Assembly (NCBI GenBank): GCA_913058165.1
Contig: CAJXQV010000070.1
Span: forward strand, 1 to 6,541
Direction of reading: 5' to 3'
Length of the DNA: 6,541 nucleotides
Source: an uncultured Chromatiales bacterium
GTDB lineage: Bacteria > Pseudomonadota > Gammaproteobacteria > Steroidobacterales > GCA-2729495
Shown: piece by piece, positions 1-5,763 of the stretch
Position numbering within the stretch: position 1 is the first letter of the stretch
Layout: every line of letters begins with the position of its first letter
Translations under genes and position numbers: made by a program
The notes under the pieces: model-generated
The model's database searches: none
What the model was told of the DNA's origin: nothing
The model's input: only the letters and a program-made list of their open reading frames with translations

Positions 1-34
1 ATCGTCGGCAGCGTCAGATGTGTATAAGAGACAG
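1..34 (+). other. Nextera/Tn5 sequencing adapter (artefact), read-1 side
   Basis: Bases 2-15 (TCGTCGGCAGCGTC) followed by the 19-base Tn5 mosaic end AGATGTGTATAAGAGACAG at 16-34 are the standard Illumina Nextera read-1 tagmentation adapter. Base 1 is probably the last base of the i5 index. This is synthetic library sequence and not part of the organism. Genomic sequence begins at 35. It matters for annotation because an ATG at 20 inside the mosaic end opens in frame with the first gene and would add five spurious residues (MYKRQ) to it. Confidence 0.98.
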
Positions 35-1306
35 GTGCCGATGAAAGCCGGCCGTGATATCTGGTGGTCGGATGCAATAGCCGATCAGTCGGATGAGTGT
101 ACGCCGTTGCCGGTTGAAGCATCTCATCCACTCTTTTTGTTGTACACGTCAGGCTCCACCGGCAAGCCGAAAGGCGTGCAACATGGCTCAGCGGGTTACC
201 TGCTGAATGCCAGGCTCACTTATGAAACGGTGTTTGATTATCAGGAAAGTGATGTCTTCTGGTGTACGGCCGATGTTGGCTGGATTACCGGCCATTCCTA
301 TGTGGCGTATGGCCCGTTGGCTGCCGGCGCCACCATTCTGATGTATGAAGGCTCGCCGACGGTTCCCGATGCGGGACGCTTCTGGAAAATTTGCGAGGCG
401 CATAAAGTGACTGTTTTCTACACCGCGCCTACGGCCATCCGAGCGTTAATGCGCTTCGGCGATGAAGTGCCTGAGTCTTATGACCTGAGCAGTATTCGGT
501 TGTTGGGCAGTGTGGGTGAGCCGATTAATCCTGAAGCCTGGATCTGGTACCACCGTGTTATTGGTCGGGAGCGTTGCCCGATTGTGGATACCTGGTGGCA
601 AACCGAAACCGGCGGCATCATGATGAGCCCTGTGCCCAGTGTTACGGCAACGCCACCGGGTTCATGCACCCAACCGTTGCCGGGAATTGCCGCGGACATC
701 GTCGACGATCAAGGCAACACGGTTACGTCACCGGAGTTGGGCGGTTATCTGGTTATTCGCAAGCCATGGCCGTCGATGTTGCAGACTATTTGGGGTGACA
801 ATGACCGCTATATCGAAACCTATTGGGAAAAGTTTCACAATAGGTTTTATGTTGCCGGCGACAGTGCTCACACCGATAAGCATGGAAATTTTTGGATTAT
901 GGGACGTATCGATGACGTCTTAAACGTTTCGGGCCACAGACTTGGAACCATGGAAGTTGAATCGGCATTGGTCTCGCACGAGAAGGTGGTTGAAGCTGCA
1001 GTGGTCGGGCGTCCCGATGAGATTAAAGGCGAAGCGATTTTTGCCTATGTGGTGCCATGTGGAGCGAGACCTTCGGGCGATGAGGCAAAGGCATTAGTAA
1101 AAGAGTTGCGTGACTGGGTCGCCAAGCAGGTAGGGTCGATTGCGAAGCCGGATAATATTCGTTTTGCGGATAGCTTGCCAAAGACCCGCTCAGGAAAAAT
1201 TATGCGGCGCTTGTTGCGCACTATTGCTTCCGGCGAAGATGTTACTCAGGATACGTCGACCTTGGAAGACCCGAGTATTCTCGACCAGCTGCGCGGCGAG
1301 GACTAG
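35..1306 (+). CDS. acs: Acetyl-CoA synthetase (acetate--CoA ligase), 5'-truncated
   Basis: AMP-forming acetate--CoA ligase: acetate is adenylated with ATP and transferred to CoA in the cytoplasm, feeding the TCA and glyoxylate cycles. 423 residues remain, and comparison with enterobacterial Acs (about 652 residues) implies that some 226 N-terminal residues lie outside the insert. Counting from base 35, the adenylate-forming core motif [11 protein letters not shown] is at residues 37-47, [12 protein letters not shown] at 78-89, [11 protein letters not shown] at 159-169, TWWQTETGG at 186-194, a GD at 275-276, GRIDD at 290-294 (hinge Asp), SGHR at 299-302 and [11 protein letters not shown] near the C terminus. 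K388 is the catalytic lysine that is acetylated in Acs homologues. The acetate pocket expected from Salmonella Acs (T311, V386, W414) is matched by T85, V160 and W188, with I84 for V310, so acetate is favoured over propionate. The stop is intact. Its convergent neighbour ends 9 bp away. The real start is not visible. Confidence 0.95.
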   Translation: MPMKAGRDIWWSDAIADQSDECTPLPVEASHPLFLLYTSGSTGKPKGVQHGSAGYLLNARLTYETVFDYQESDVFWCTADVGWITGHSYVAYGPLAAGATILMYEGSPTVPDAGRFWKICEAHKVTVFYTAPTAIRALMRFGDEVPESYDLSSIRLLGSVGEPINPEAWIWYHRVIGRERCPIVDTWWQTETGGIMMSPVPSVTATPPGSCTQPLPGIAADIVDDQGNTVTSPELGGYLVIRKPWPSMLQTIWGDNDRYIETYWEKFHNRFYVAGDSAHTDKHGNFWIMGRIDDVLNVSGHRLGTMEVESALVSHEKVVEAAVVGRPDEIKGEAIFAYVVPCGARPSGDEAKALVKELRDWVAKQVGSIAKPDNIRFADSLPKTRSGKIMRRLLRTIASGEDVTQDTSTLEDPSILDQLRGED

Positions 1307-1322
1307 GGCTGAAGATTAGCCC
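1306..1322. terminator. Small inverted repeat at the acs/VOC convergent junction (weak terminator candidate)
   Basis: GGGCT at 1306-1310 and AGCCC at 1318-1322 can pair around a 7-base loop. The repeat begins on the last base of the acs stop codon and covers the VOC stop codon, so it is placed where a bidirectional terminator would be expected. There is no T-run on either side, so it does not meet the usual intrinsic terminator pattern. It could equally be chance. Confidence 0.2.
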
Positions 1323-1987
1323 AGCACATTCAGTCGCAAGCCTTCGGGCGAGGTAAGTGATATGAGCTCACCACGTTGCTGATAGCGTTGCTCCTCTTTG
1401 ATAAGCAGTTTTATCAGAGTGTGTTTGTCGGGGCATAGAAAATTAAGCTGTGGTGCTGAAGTTCCTGCGTGTAATCGCAGTGTCATCCCCGGGGTGAGCA
1501 GTTCGATAGACTCGTCATCATCGTGAGCGCTGAACCCGCCGTGTTGCCAGAAGTCTCTTGCTTCGTCGGGGTAGCGTGCGCTAATGCCGAGATTACGAAT
1601 CTGGCCGGTCAGCGGAGCCCGATCTTCCACAGAGGGCGAGAACGTACGTGCTTCTATTAGCCTGACCTGCAAGCCCGCCGGATCGTGCAAAATCAGCTGA
1701 TGAAAGCATTCGTCTCCCCGATAGATATCGCTGACATCAAGGCCTAATGCCTGAAGCTCTTTAATATGAAGGCTTAGTTCGGGCCTGACGAAGGTCAGGC
1801 AGATGTCTTCTATACCGGCGCTATGTAAACCAATAAATACTCGACCATCGGTTACGACGGCGTAGTGGTAGTCATAGATATCACCAACAGCACACTCCTG
1901 AAAACCCAGCAATCGGTACCATTCCAGCGACTCACGGATGTCGCGAACAGGCATACTAAGCTCGAGAAAACGACCAAAAATATTCAT
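1316..1987 (-). CDS. Two-module VOC superfamily (glyoxalase/bleomycin-resistance fold) protein
   Basis: A 223-residue soluble protein built from two vicinal-oxygen-chelate modules. Module 1 (about 7-113) opens with FLELSMPVRDIRESLEWYRLLGFQ, the usual first strand and helix, and closes with HDPAGLQVRLIEA. Module 2 (about 129-222) opens with IRNLGISARYPDEARDFWQHGGF and closes with TSPEGLRLNVLG. The parallel DPAGLQV and SPEGLRL endings show the internal duplication. Family members are metal-dependent lyases, isomerases, dioxygenases or binding proteins. The second module is divergent and I cannot identify a full metal-binding set, so no substrate is proposed. The ATG at 1985-1987 fits the fold because the first strand begins at residue 7, although no good Shine-Dalgarno precedes it. 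The gene is convergent with acs and divergent from the sulfotransferase, so it is probably transcribed alone. Confidence 0.8.
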   Translation of the reverse strand: MNIFGRFLELSMPVRDIRESLEWYRLLGFQECAVGDIYDYHYAVVTDGRVFIGLHSAGIEDICLTFVRPELSLHIKELQALGLDVSDIYRGDECFHQLILHDPAGLQVRLIEARTFSPSVEDRAPLTGQIRNLGISARYPDEARDFWQHGGFSAHDDDESIELLTPGMTLRLHAGTSAPQLNFLCPDKHTLIKLLIKEEQRYQQRGELISLTSPEGLRLNVLG

Positions 1988-2020
1988 GACTGACTGTCGG
2001 GGGTGGCTATAAGTGGGTAA

Positions 2021-2048
2021 ATAATGCCACAGATTCCGGGTCTATGAA
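2021..2048 (-). promoter_or_regulatory. Candidate sigma-70-like promoter for the VOC gene
   Basis: On the minus strand TTCATA (2043-2048) and CATTAT (2021-2026) are separated by 16 bases. Each matches four of six consensus positions of the -35 and -10 boxes. The placement, 34 bases upstream of the VOC start, is plausible. The match is weak. The rest of the 161-bp spacer (1988-2148) shows no clear promoter for the sulfotransferase on the plus strand; TTGGCA at 2086-2091 is a possible -35 box without a good partner. Confidence 0.2.
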
Positions 2049-2059
2049 TGTGTCGCTCC

Positions 2060-2072
2060 GCTCGGAACGAGC
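2060..2072. repeat. 13-bp inverted repeat in the VOC/sulfotransferase spacer
   Basis: GCTCG at 2060-2064 and CGAGC at 2068-2072 form a perfect inverted repeat around GAA. A second, mutually exclusive pairing exists between GGAAC (2064-2068) and GTTCC (2077-2081). The position midway between two divergent genes would suit an operator or a leader hairpin, but the arms are only 5 bp and no regulator gene is in the window. Confidence 0.3.
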
Positions 2073-2136
2073 CATGGTTCCTAGTTTGGCAGGGGCATAT
2101 TCGTTATGCTTGTACCACCTGAAATACGCTGTTCGC

Positions 2137-2141
2137 AAGGG
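2137..2141 (+). promoter_or_regulatory. Ribosome binding site that sets the sulfotransferase start
   Basis: AAGGG lies 7 bases before the ATG at 2149. Upstream in-frame ATGs at 2044 and 2074 have no comparable site and would add 35 or 25 residues ahead of the conserved P-loop, so 2149 is preferred. Confidence 0.6.
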
Positions 2142-2148
2142 TAAAAAA

Positions 2149-3210
2149 ATGTCCGACGAGTATCTTGGTGAGAATCTGATTTTTATAATTTCGCAGCCGC
2201 GTTCTGGCTCGACCTTATTACAGCGCATGCTCTCTGGGAATAAGGATATTAAAACTTCTGCCGAGACATGGCTGATGCTTCATCCTTTGTATGCTTTGCG
2301 CAGCGAAGGTATTACCACAGACTATGGTGCCCGCTGGGCTGCACTCGCATTAAATGAGTTTCTGGATAACTACACTGACGGCGCATCGGTGCATGACTCA
2401 GCTGTGCGTTCCTGGGCAAAAGTCTTTTATGAAAATGCTTTGGAGCATGGTAAAGGTCGGATATTTATCGATAAGACGCCACGCTATGCAATGATTCTTC
2501 CAGAGTTGTTGCGGCTGTTTCCTAAAGCCCGCTTTATATTTCTGCTGCGTAACCCAATGGCAGTTTTGTACTCTGAACTGAACAGTTTCGTTAAAGACGA
2601 CTTCAACATGTTGTCTGAATTCCGCACAGACCTTCTGGATACTCCCGAGCAGATACTTACCGGCATTAGGCAGCTTGGTGATGCCGCTATTATTGTGCGT
2701 TACGAAACCCTTGTTACCCACCCTGAAGTGGAAATGAAAAGGCTTTGTTCGCAGCTGGATATCGAGTATTGCGATGCAATGCTCGATTATGGATCTACGC
2801 CAGCAGCGAAGGGCTTTATGACCGACCGGGTTGGTATCGGGAAGAGAACACGGCCCGTTGCCGACAGCATAGATAAGTGGAGGGGAATAGCTAAGGATCC
2901 GCAGCAGCTGCACTTTGCACAGCAGTACCTGATGGAGTTGGATCAAGACGTTCTGGCGGGGCTTGGTTATGATCATGATGAAATGCTGGCAGTGATTGGT
3001 ACCGGCAAGGTTGACCCCAGGGGGCTGTACCCCTGGCGTCTGGCTATCAACCGTCAGGATGATTTCAGCATGCGTGATCGCTATGCCCATCGACGCTACC
3101 GTCGGCGCAAGGAAAAGGGTGTGGTTCTGGGCGCAATTGCCGCCGCCTATGATCTGCTGCGTCAAACCGGACGAAACTTAGCTAAGGCGTATAGCAGGAT
3201 TCCCCGCTAG
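2149..3210 (+). CDS. Sulfotransferase family protein (PAPS-dependent type)
   Basis: A predicted 353-residue cytoplasmic enzyme of the P-loop sulfotransferase superfamily, which transfers sulfate from PAPS to a hydroxyl or amino acceptor. The 5'-phosphosulfate-binding loop is QPRSGSTLL at residues 16-24, directly after the hydrophobic strand NLIFIIS. FIDKTPRY at 106-113 is the typical second conserved block. KARFIFLLRNPMAV at 126-139 followed by S142 is the 3'-phosphate-binding region. The C-terminal part carries a strongly basic stretch (about 309-324, rich in Arg, Lys and Tyr) and then a helix-like tail; that region is outside the catalytic core and its role is unknown. No signal peptide or membrane segment is evident. 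The acceptor cannot be predicted: bacterial members act on polysaccharides, lipids, peptides and small molecules. The gene is flanked by opposite-strand genes and no PAPS-synthesis genes are nearby. The start at 2149 is chosen from the Shine-Dalgarno and the P-loop position. Confidence 0.85.
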   Translation: MSDEYLGENLIFIISQPRSGSTLLQRMLSGNKDIKTSAETWLMLHPLYALRSEGITTDYGARWAALALNEFLDNYTDGASVHDSAVRSWAKVFYENALEHGKGRIFIDKTPRYAMILPELLRLFPKARFIFLLRNPMAVLYSELNSFVKDDFNMLSEFRTDLLDTPEQILTGIRQLGDAAIIVRYETLVTHPEVEMKRLCSQLDIEYCDAMLDYGSTPAAKGFMTDRVGIGKRTRPVADSIDKWRGIAKDPQQLHFAQQYLMELDQDVLAGLGYDHDEMLAVIGTGKVDPRGLYPWRLAINRQDDFSMRDRYAHRRYRRRKEKGVVLGAIAAAYDLLRQTGRNLAKAYSRIPR

Positions 3211-3218
3211 CCTTAGAA

Positions 3219-3231
3219 AAGCCCAGGGCTT
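3219..3231 (-). terminator. Possible intrinsic terminator for leftward (MATE) transcription
   Basis: AAGCCC (3219-3224) and GGGCTT (3226-3231) are a perfect inverted repeat around one base, effectively a 5-bp stem with a 3-base loop. Read on the minus strand the hairpin runs into TTTTC, a short T-run. It lies about 185 bases after the MATE stop and at the end of the unassigned open stretch. On the plus strand the hairpin is followed by A residues, so it would not terminate the sulfotransferase transcript. Confidence 0.35.
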
Positions 3232-3322
3232 AAAAAGTCGGTTAGTTCTTGTTTGGGGCTAAAAAGAGTTTTTGAGTCAATGCCTGACCGGACAATTGCA
3301 TTCAGTACGTCAACCATCGGGA

Positions 3323-3354
3323 CGCCCAGTTTACGTACGCGGTTTTTCTGGGCG
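3323..3354. repeat. 7-bp inverted repeat with 18-base loop
   Basis: CGCCCAG at 3323-3329 is the exact reverse complement of CTGGGCG at 3348-3354. Read on the plus strand, the T-run (3343-3347) lies in the loop and not after the stem, so it does not look like a terminator in that direction. It lies in the 203-bp gap between the convergent sulfotransferase and MATE genes. Its function is unknown. Confidence 0.3.
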
Positions 3355-3413
3355 AAAGAGCGTTGCCAACCTTTGCTAATAAAACGCTGTGTTTTGTTAC
3401 TAAAGCTTTTGGC

Positions 3414-4784
3414 TCAGGCCGTTTGGGGTTCTTCTTTCCAGTTGAAAAGTACGGAGCGAAACCAGAAAAAGCCCAAGGTGCCAGAGGCTAGATTGGCAAT
3501 AAATGCAGCCAGGAAAACGCCGAAAATACCGATCCACCAGGCCAGAAAGAATGCCATCGGAGCGTATACCACTATGGTTCGAGTAAGCGAGATCCACATT
3601 GCCGGTATCGGCTTGCCTATGGCATTAAATGCACTTACTGAAATCATGCCAATGCCCAGCCCTAGATAGCTCCATGGCACCATTCTCATATGCATGAGGG
3701 TGGCATTGGTTGCAGTCGGATCGTCGGTGAACGCAGCAGCAATATAGGGTGATAATGCGAACATCAGCACGGCAACTATCAGGCCATAGCCCAGCGCAAA
3801 GCGATAGGCAAAACGGATACCCTCTTTGACTCGGTCGTAGTTACCGCGCCCATAGTTTTGGCCGGTAAATGGAGCAATCGAGGCACTCAGCGCCATGATG
3901 CAGAGCATCGCTAGGCCTTCAATTCGTGATGCTATGCCAAAGCCGGCGACAGCCTCCTGACCAAAGGAGCTGATCTGCCAGGTGATAAATGCAGTCGTCA
4001 TCGGTGCAATTAGGCTGCTTGTCATCGACGGAACGCCGATGTACATAATCTCTGTCCACGATGCCCACAGATGTTTCAAGTCTTCGATATTCAGACGAAT
4101 GAGATGATCACGGAATACAACTATGCCGACCGAGGCCATCGCGGTTCCGATGTTGGCCATGACCGTCGCGATAGCCGCGCCTTCCAGACCCATGGCAGGA
4201 ATGCCAAAAACATCCCAGCCGAAAATAAGAATCGGATCGAGAATAATATTCAGTATTGCTGCCATCGACATGATCTTGGCGGGCGTCTTTGCATCGCCGC
4301 TCGCACGCATCACAGAGTTGCCGATCATCGGAATGACCAGAAACATGCCGCCAAAGTAATAGATGGACATGTACTGCTCAATGAGCGGCAATGTTGTTTC
4401 ATCGGCGCCCAGCAAGGTGAACAGCGGATAAATAGTGGTAAGCCCAAGGATGGTGACGCCTATGCCTAGGATTGCGGCCAGCATCATGGCGTGAGTTGCG
4501 ATCCGCTGTACCTGACCAATGTCTTCTTTGCCGAAGAGCCTCGATACAATCGAAGAAACGCCTGTGCCGATACCCATCGCGATGGCGCCGACAATAAAGT
4601 TCACGGGGAATGTGAACGACATTGCCGCCAGCTCCAGAGTGCCAATTTGAGCCACAAAGTACGTATCGGCGAGTCCATAGGACATCAGCGCAATCATGCC
4701 AATCATAATGGGCAACATGAGCGACACAATTGATTTGCTGACCGGGCCTTCTGTCAGATTGACTCTGGATTTATTGGGTTTCAT
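3414..4784 (-). CDS. MATE family multidrug/metabolite efflux transporter
   Basis: A 456-residue inner-membrane antiporter of the multidrug and toxic compound extrusion family, normally driven by Na+ or H+ gradients, with about 12 hydrophobic segments across its length. Family landmarks: LTEGPVSKSI at 10-19 before TM1; GLADTYFVAQIG at 37-48, where D40 matches the conserved TM1 aspartate of NorM and DinF proteins; MRASGDAKTPA in the loop after TM5; NIILDPILIFG in TM6; and GQNYGRGNYDRVKEGIR in the loop after TM8. Length and both termini look complete, ending KEEPQTA. The fold resembles the NorM/DinF side of the family, but I do not assign a subgroup or substrate. The ATG at 4782-4784 fits the family start but lacks a Shine-Dalgarno; a small hairpin stands in its place. 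The gene is divergent from the FAH gene and convergent with the sulfotransferase, with no regulator beside it. Confidence 0.93.
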   Translation of the reverse strand: MKPNKSRVNLTEGPVSKSIVSLMLPIMIGMIALMSYGLADTYFVAQIGTLELAAMSFTFPVNFIVGAIAMGIGTGVSSIVSRLFGKEDIGQVQRIATHAMMLAAILGIGVTILGLTTIYPLFTLLGADETTLPLIEQYMSIYYFGGMFLVIPMIGNSVMRASGDAKTPAKIMSMAAILNIILDPILIFGWDVFGIPAMGLEGAAIATVMANIGTAMASVGIVVFRDHLIRLNIEDLKHLWASWTEIMYIGVPSMTSSLIAPMTTAFITWQISSFGQEAVAGFGIASRIEGLAMLCIMALSASIAPFTGQNYGRGNYDRVKEGIRFAYRFALGYGLIVAVLMFALSPYIAAAFTDDPTATNATLMHMRMVPWSYLGLGIGMISVSAFNAIGKPIPAMWISLTRTIVVYAPMAFFLAWWIGIFGVFLAAFIANLASGTLGFFWFRSVLFNWKEEPQTA

Positions 4785-4792
4785 ACGAATAG

Positions 4793-4808
4793 CCGGAGGA
4801 GTATCCGG
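4793..4808 (-). repeat. Inverted repeat just upstream of the MATE start
   Basis: CCGGA (4793-4797) and TCCGG (4804-4808) pair around a 6-base loop. On the MATE mRNA this hairpin ends 9 bases before the start codon, where a Shine-Dalgarno would be expected and none is seen. It could be an operator, a translation-modulating hairpin or chance. Confidence 0.25.
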
Positions 4809-4811
4809 GGG

Positions 4812-4817
4812 ATTCTA
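4812..4817 (-). promoter_or_regulatory. Candidate -10 box for the MATE gene
   Basis: On the minus strand TAGAAT matches the -10 consensus at five of six positions, 27 bases upstream of the MATE start. No convincing -35 box is found at 16-18 bases spacing. I see no clear promoter for the FAH gene in the same 120-bp spacer. Confidence 0.2.
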
Positions 4818-4893
4818 CCTCTGCGGTTTTCCTAATGTGGCGTTTATCTGTGGTTTTGTTCAAACTAGCAGCGAAGTTTGCGGTGCGCCCCAA

Positions 4894-4900
4894 GGGAGAG
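4894..4900 (+). promoter_or_regulatory. Ribosome binding site that sets the FAH-family start
   Basis: GGGAGAG ends 4 bases before the ATG at 4905. A TTG at 4878 in the same frame would add nine residues (MRCAPRERS), but translation of those would run through this purine-rich site, so 4905 is preferred. Confidence 0.75.
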
Positions 4901-4904
4901 ATCA

Positions 4905-5750
4905 ATGAAGCTAGCGAGTTGCACGATGCAGGGACGAACAACATACGGTGTGGTTGTTAACAACGATTTACAGATTCCGAGCGATGAGTTCCTTAAGTAT
5001 CATCCGGATCTCAAGTCTGTTCTCGCTGCAGGTGCTACGCAGGAGCTGTTGAGCGCTGTTGGTGAACGCGTAGCGCTGGATAAATTAAGTTTCGACCCAC
5101 CGGTCACCCATCCTGAGAAAATTCTCGCAGTGGGCATGAATTACATGATGCACATTAAAGAGATGGGACGTGAGCCGCCTGCTTACCCGGCAGTTTTTAT
5201 ACGTTATCCCGACAGTCTCGTTGGGCATGGCCAGCTGCTGGTTCGCCCCCGGGTTTCTGAACAATACGATTACGAAGGTGAGCTGGCAGTAATTATTGGT
5301 AAGCCCGCGCGGTATGTTGCTGCTGCCGAAGCGCTAAGCTATGTGGCTGGCTACACCTGTTTGAATGATGGGTCGATACGTGATTTTCAGCGCCATGGCT
5401 CGCAGTTTACTCCCGGCAAAAATTTTCCATGCAGCGGTGCTTGCGGGCCATGGATGGTGACGGCCGATGAAATTCCTGATCCGTCAGTGCTCGAGTTAAC
5501 AACGCGTCTGAATGATGCAATTGTGCAGCAGTCACCGATTAGCGATATGCGTTTTAGCGTTCCCGATATTATTGCTTACTGCTCAACCTTTACCACGTTG
5601 CAGCCGGGGGACATCATTACTACCGGCACGCCAGGGGGCGTTGGTGCCGGGAGATCTCCGCCGGTGTGGTTGCGCCAGGGAGACCGAATCTCAGTTGAGA
5701 TCAATGGTATTGGCGTACTTAAAAATGAGGTTGCCGACGAAGCTATATGA
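4905..5750 (+). CDS. Fumarylacetoacetate hydrolase (FAH) family protein
   Basis: A 281-residue cytoplasmic metal-dependent enzyme of the FAH superfamily, whose members hydrolyse, decarboxylate or isomerise beta-diketo acids in aromatic and amino-acid breakdown. A small N-terminal domain (about 1-65) precedes the catalytic beta-roll. Visible motifs: ILAVGMNYMMHIKEMG at 73-88, with the H83/E86 pair typical of the catalytic dyad; YEGELAVIIGK at 123-133 with E124 and E126, and D155 in CLNDGSIRDFQ, the three acidic metal ligands; K172 in the PGKNF block; GPWMVTADEIPDP; and ITTGTPGGVGAGRSPPVWL near the end. All the core residues are present, so it is probably active. The exact substrate cannot be assigned: fumarylpyruvate hydrolase, HpcE-like isomerase/decarboxylase and acylpyruvase activities are all possible, and no pathway partners are adjacent. 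The start is fixed by a good Shine-Dalgarno. Its stop lies 13 bp from the end of the convergent carbonic anhydrase gene. Confidence 0.9.
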   Translation: MKLASCTMQGRTTYGVVVNNDLQIPSDEFLKYHPDLKSVLAAGATQELLSAVGERVALDKLSFDPPVTHPEKILAVGMNYMMHIKEMGREPPAYPAVFIRYPDSLVGHGQLLVRPRVSEQYDYEGELAVIIGKPARYVAAAEALSYVAGYTCLNDGSIRDFQRHGSQFTPGKNFPCSGACGPWMVTADEIPDPSVLELTTRLNDAIVQQSPISDMRFSVPDIIAYCSTFTTLQPGDIITTGTPGGVGAGRSPPVWLRQGDRISVEINGIGVLKNEVADEAI

Positions 5751-5754
5751 TAGC
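5742..5754. terminator. Inverted repeat over the FAH stop codon (weak terminator candidate)
   Basis: GCTAT (5742-5746) and ATAGC (5750-5754) pair around ATG, spanning the FAH stop codon and the start of the 13-bp convergent gap. A second near-palindrome, GGGTT A AACCC (5761-5771), covers the carbonic anhydrase stop. Neither has a T-run, so termination here is only suggested by position. Confidence 0.2.
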
Positions 5755-5763
5755 CAGGCCGGG

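Larger units (their letters stand above)
3213..3413 (-). other. Unassigned 66-codon open stretch in frame after the MATE stop codon
   Basis: Directly downstream of the MATE TGA (3414-3416) the same frame stays open for 66 codons to a TAA at 3213-3215. The translation reads like protein: a basic first half (FISKGWQRSFAQKNRVRK) and then LGVPMVDVLNAIVRSGID followed by SPKQELTDFLSPGLF. The only ATG is at 3315-3317, which would give a 34-residue peptide, and it has no clear Shine-Dalgarno. There is no ATG, GTG or TTG upstream of it in the stretch. Possible explanations are a 3' remnant of a decayed gene, a nonsense change or sequencing error that shortened a longer MATE-linked protein, stop-codon readthrough, or chance. 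I do not recognise a family. MATE proteins of about 456 residues are already full length, so the transporter does not need this tail. Confidence 0.3.

Noticed and set aside
2044..2148. 35-residue N-terminal extension of the sulfotransferase
   Set aside because: No ribosome binding site at 2044 or 2074; AAGGG at 2137-2141 points to the start at 2149, close to the P-loop as in the family.
2398..3165. 255-codon minus-strand open frame
   Set aside because: It lies wholly inside the sulfotransferase gene, whose conserved motifs are on the plus strand; the antisense translation shows no recognisable family pattern.
3253..3669. 138-codon plus-strand open frame beginning in the sulfotransferase/MATE gap
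   Set aside because: Most of it is antisense to the clear MATE coding sequence, it needs a TTG start, has no Shine-Dalgarno, and the translation shows no domain.
4071..4469. 132-codon plus-strand frame rich in His, Arg and Asn
   Set aside because: Antisense shadow of MATE membrane segments.
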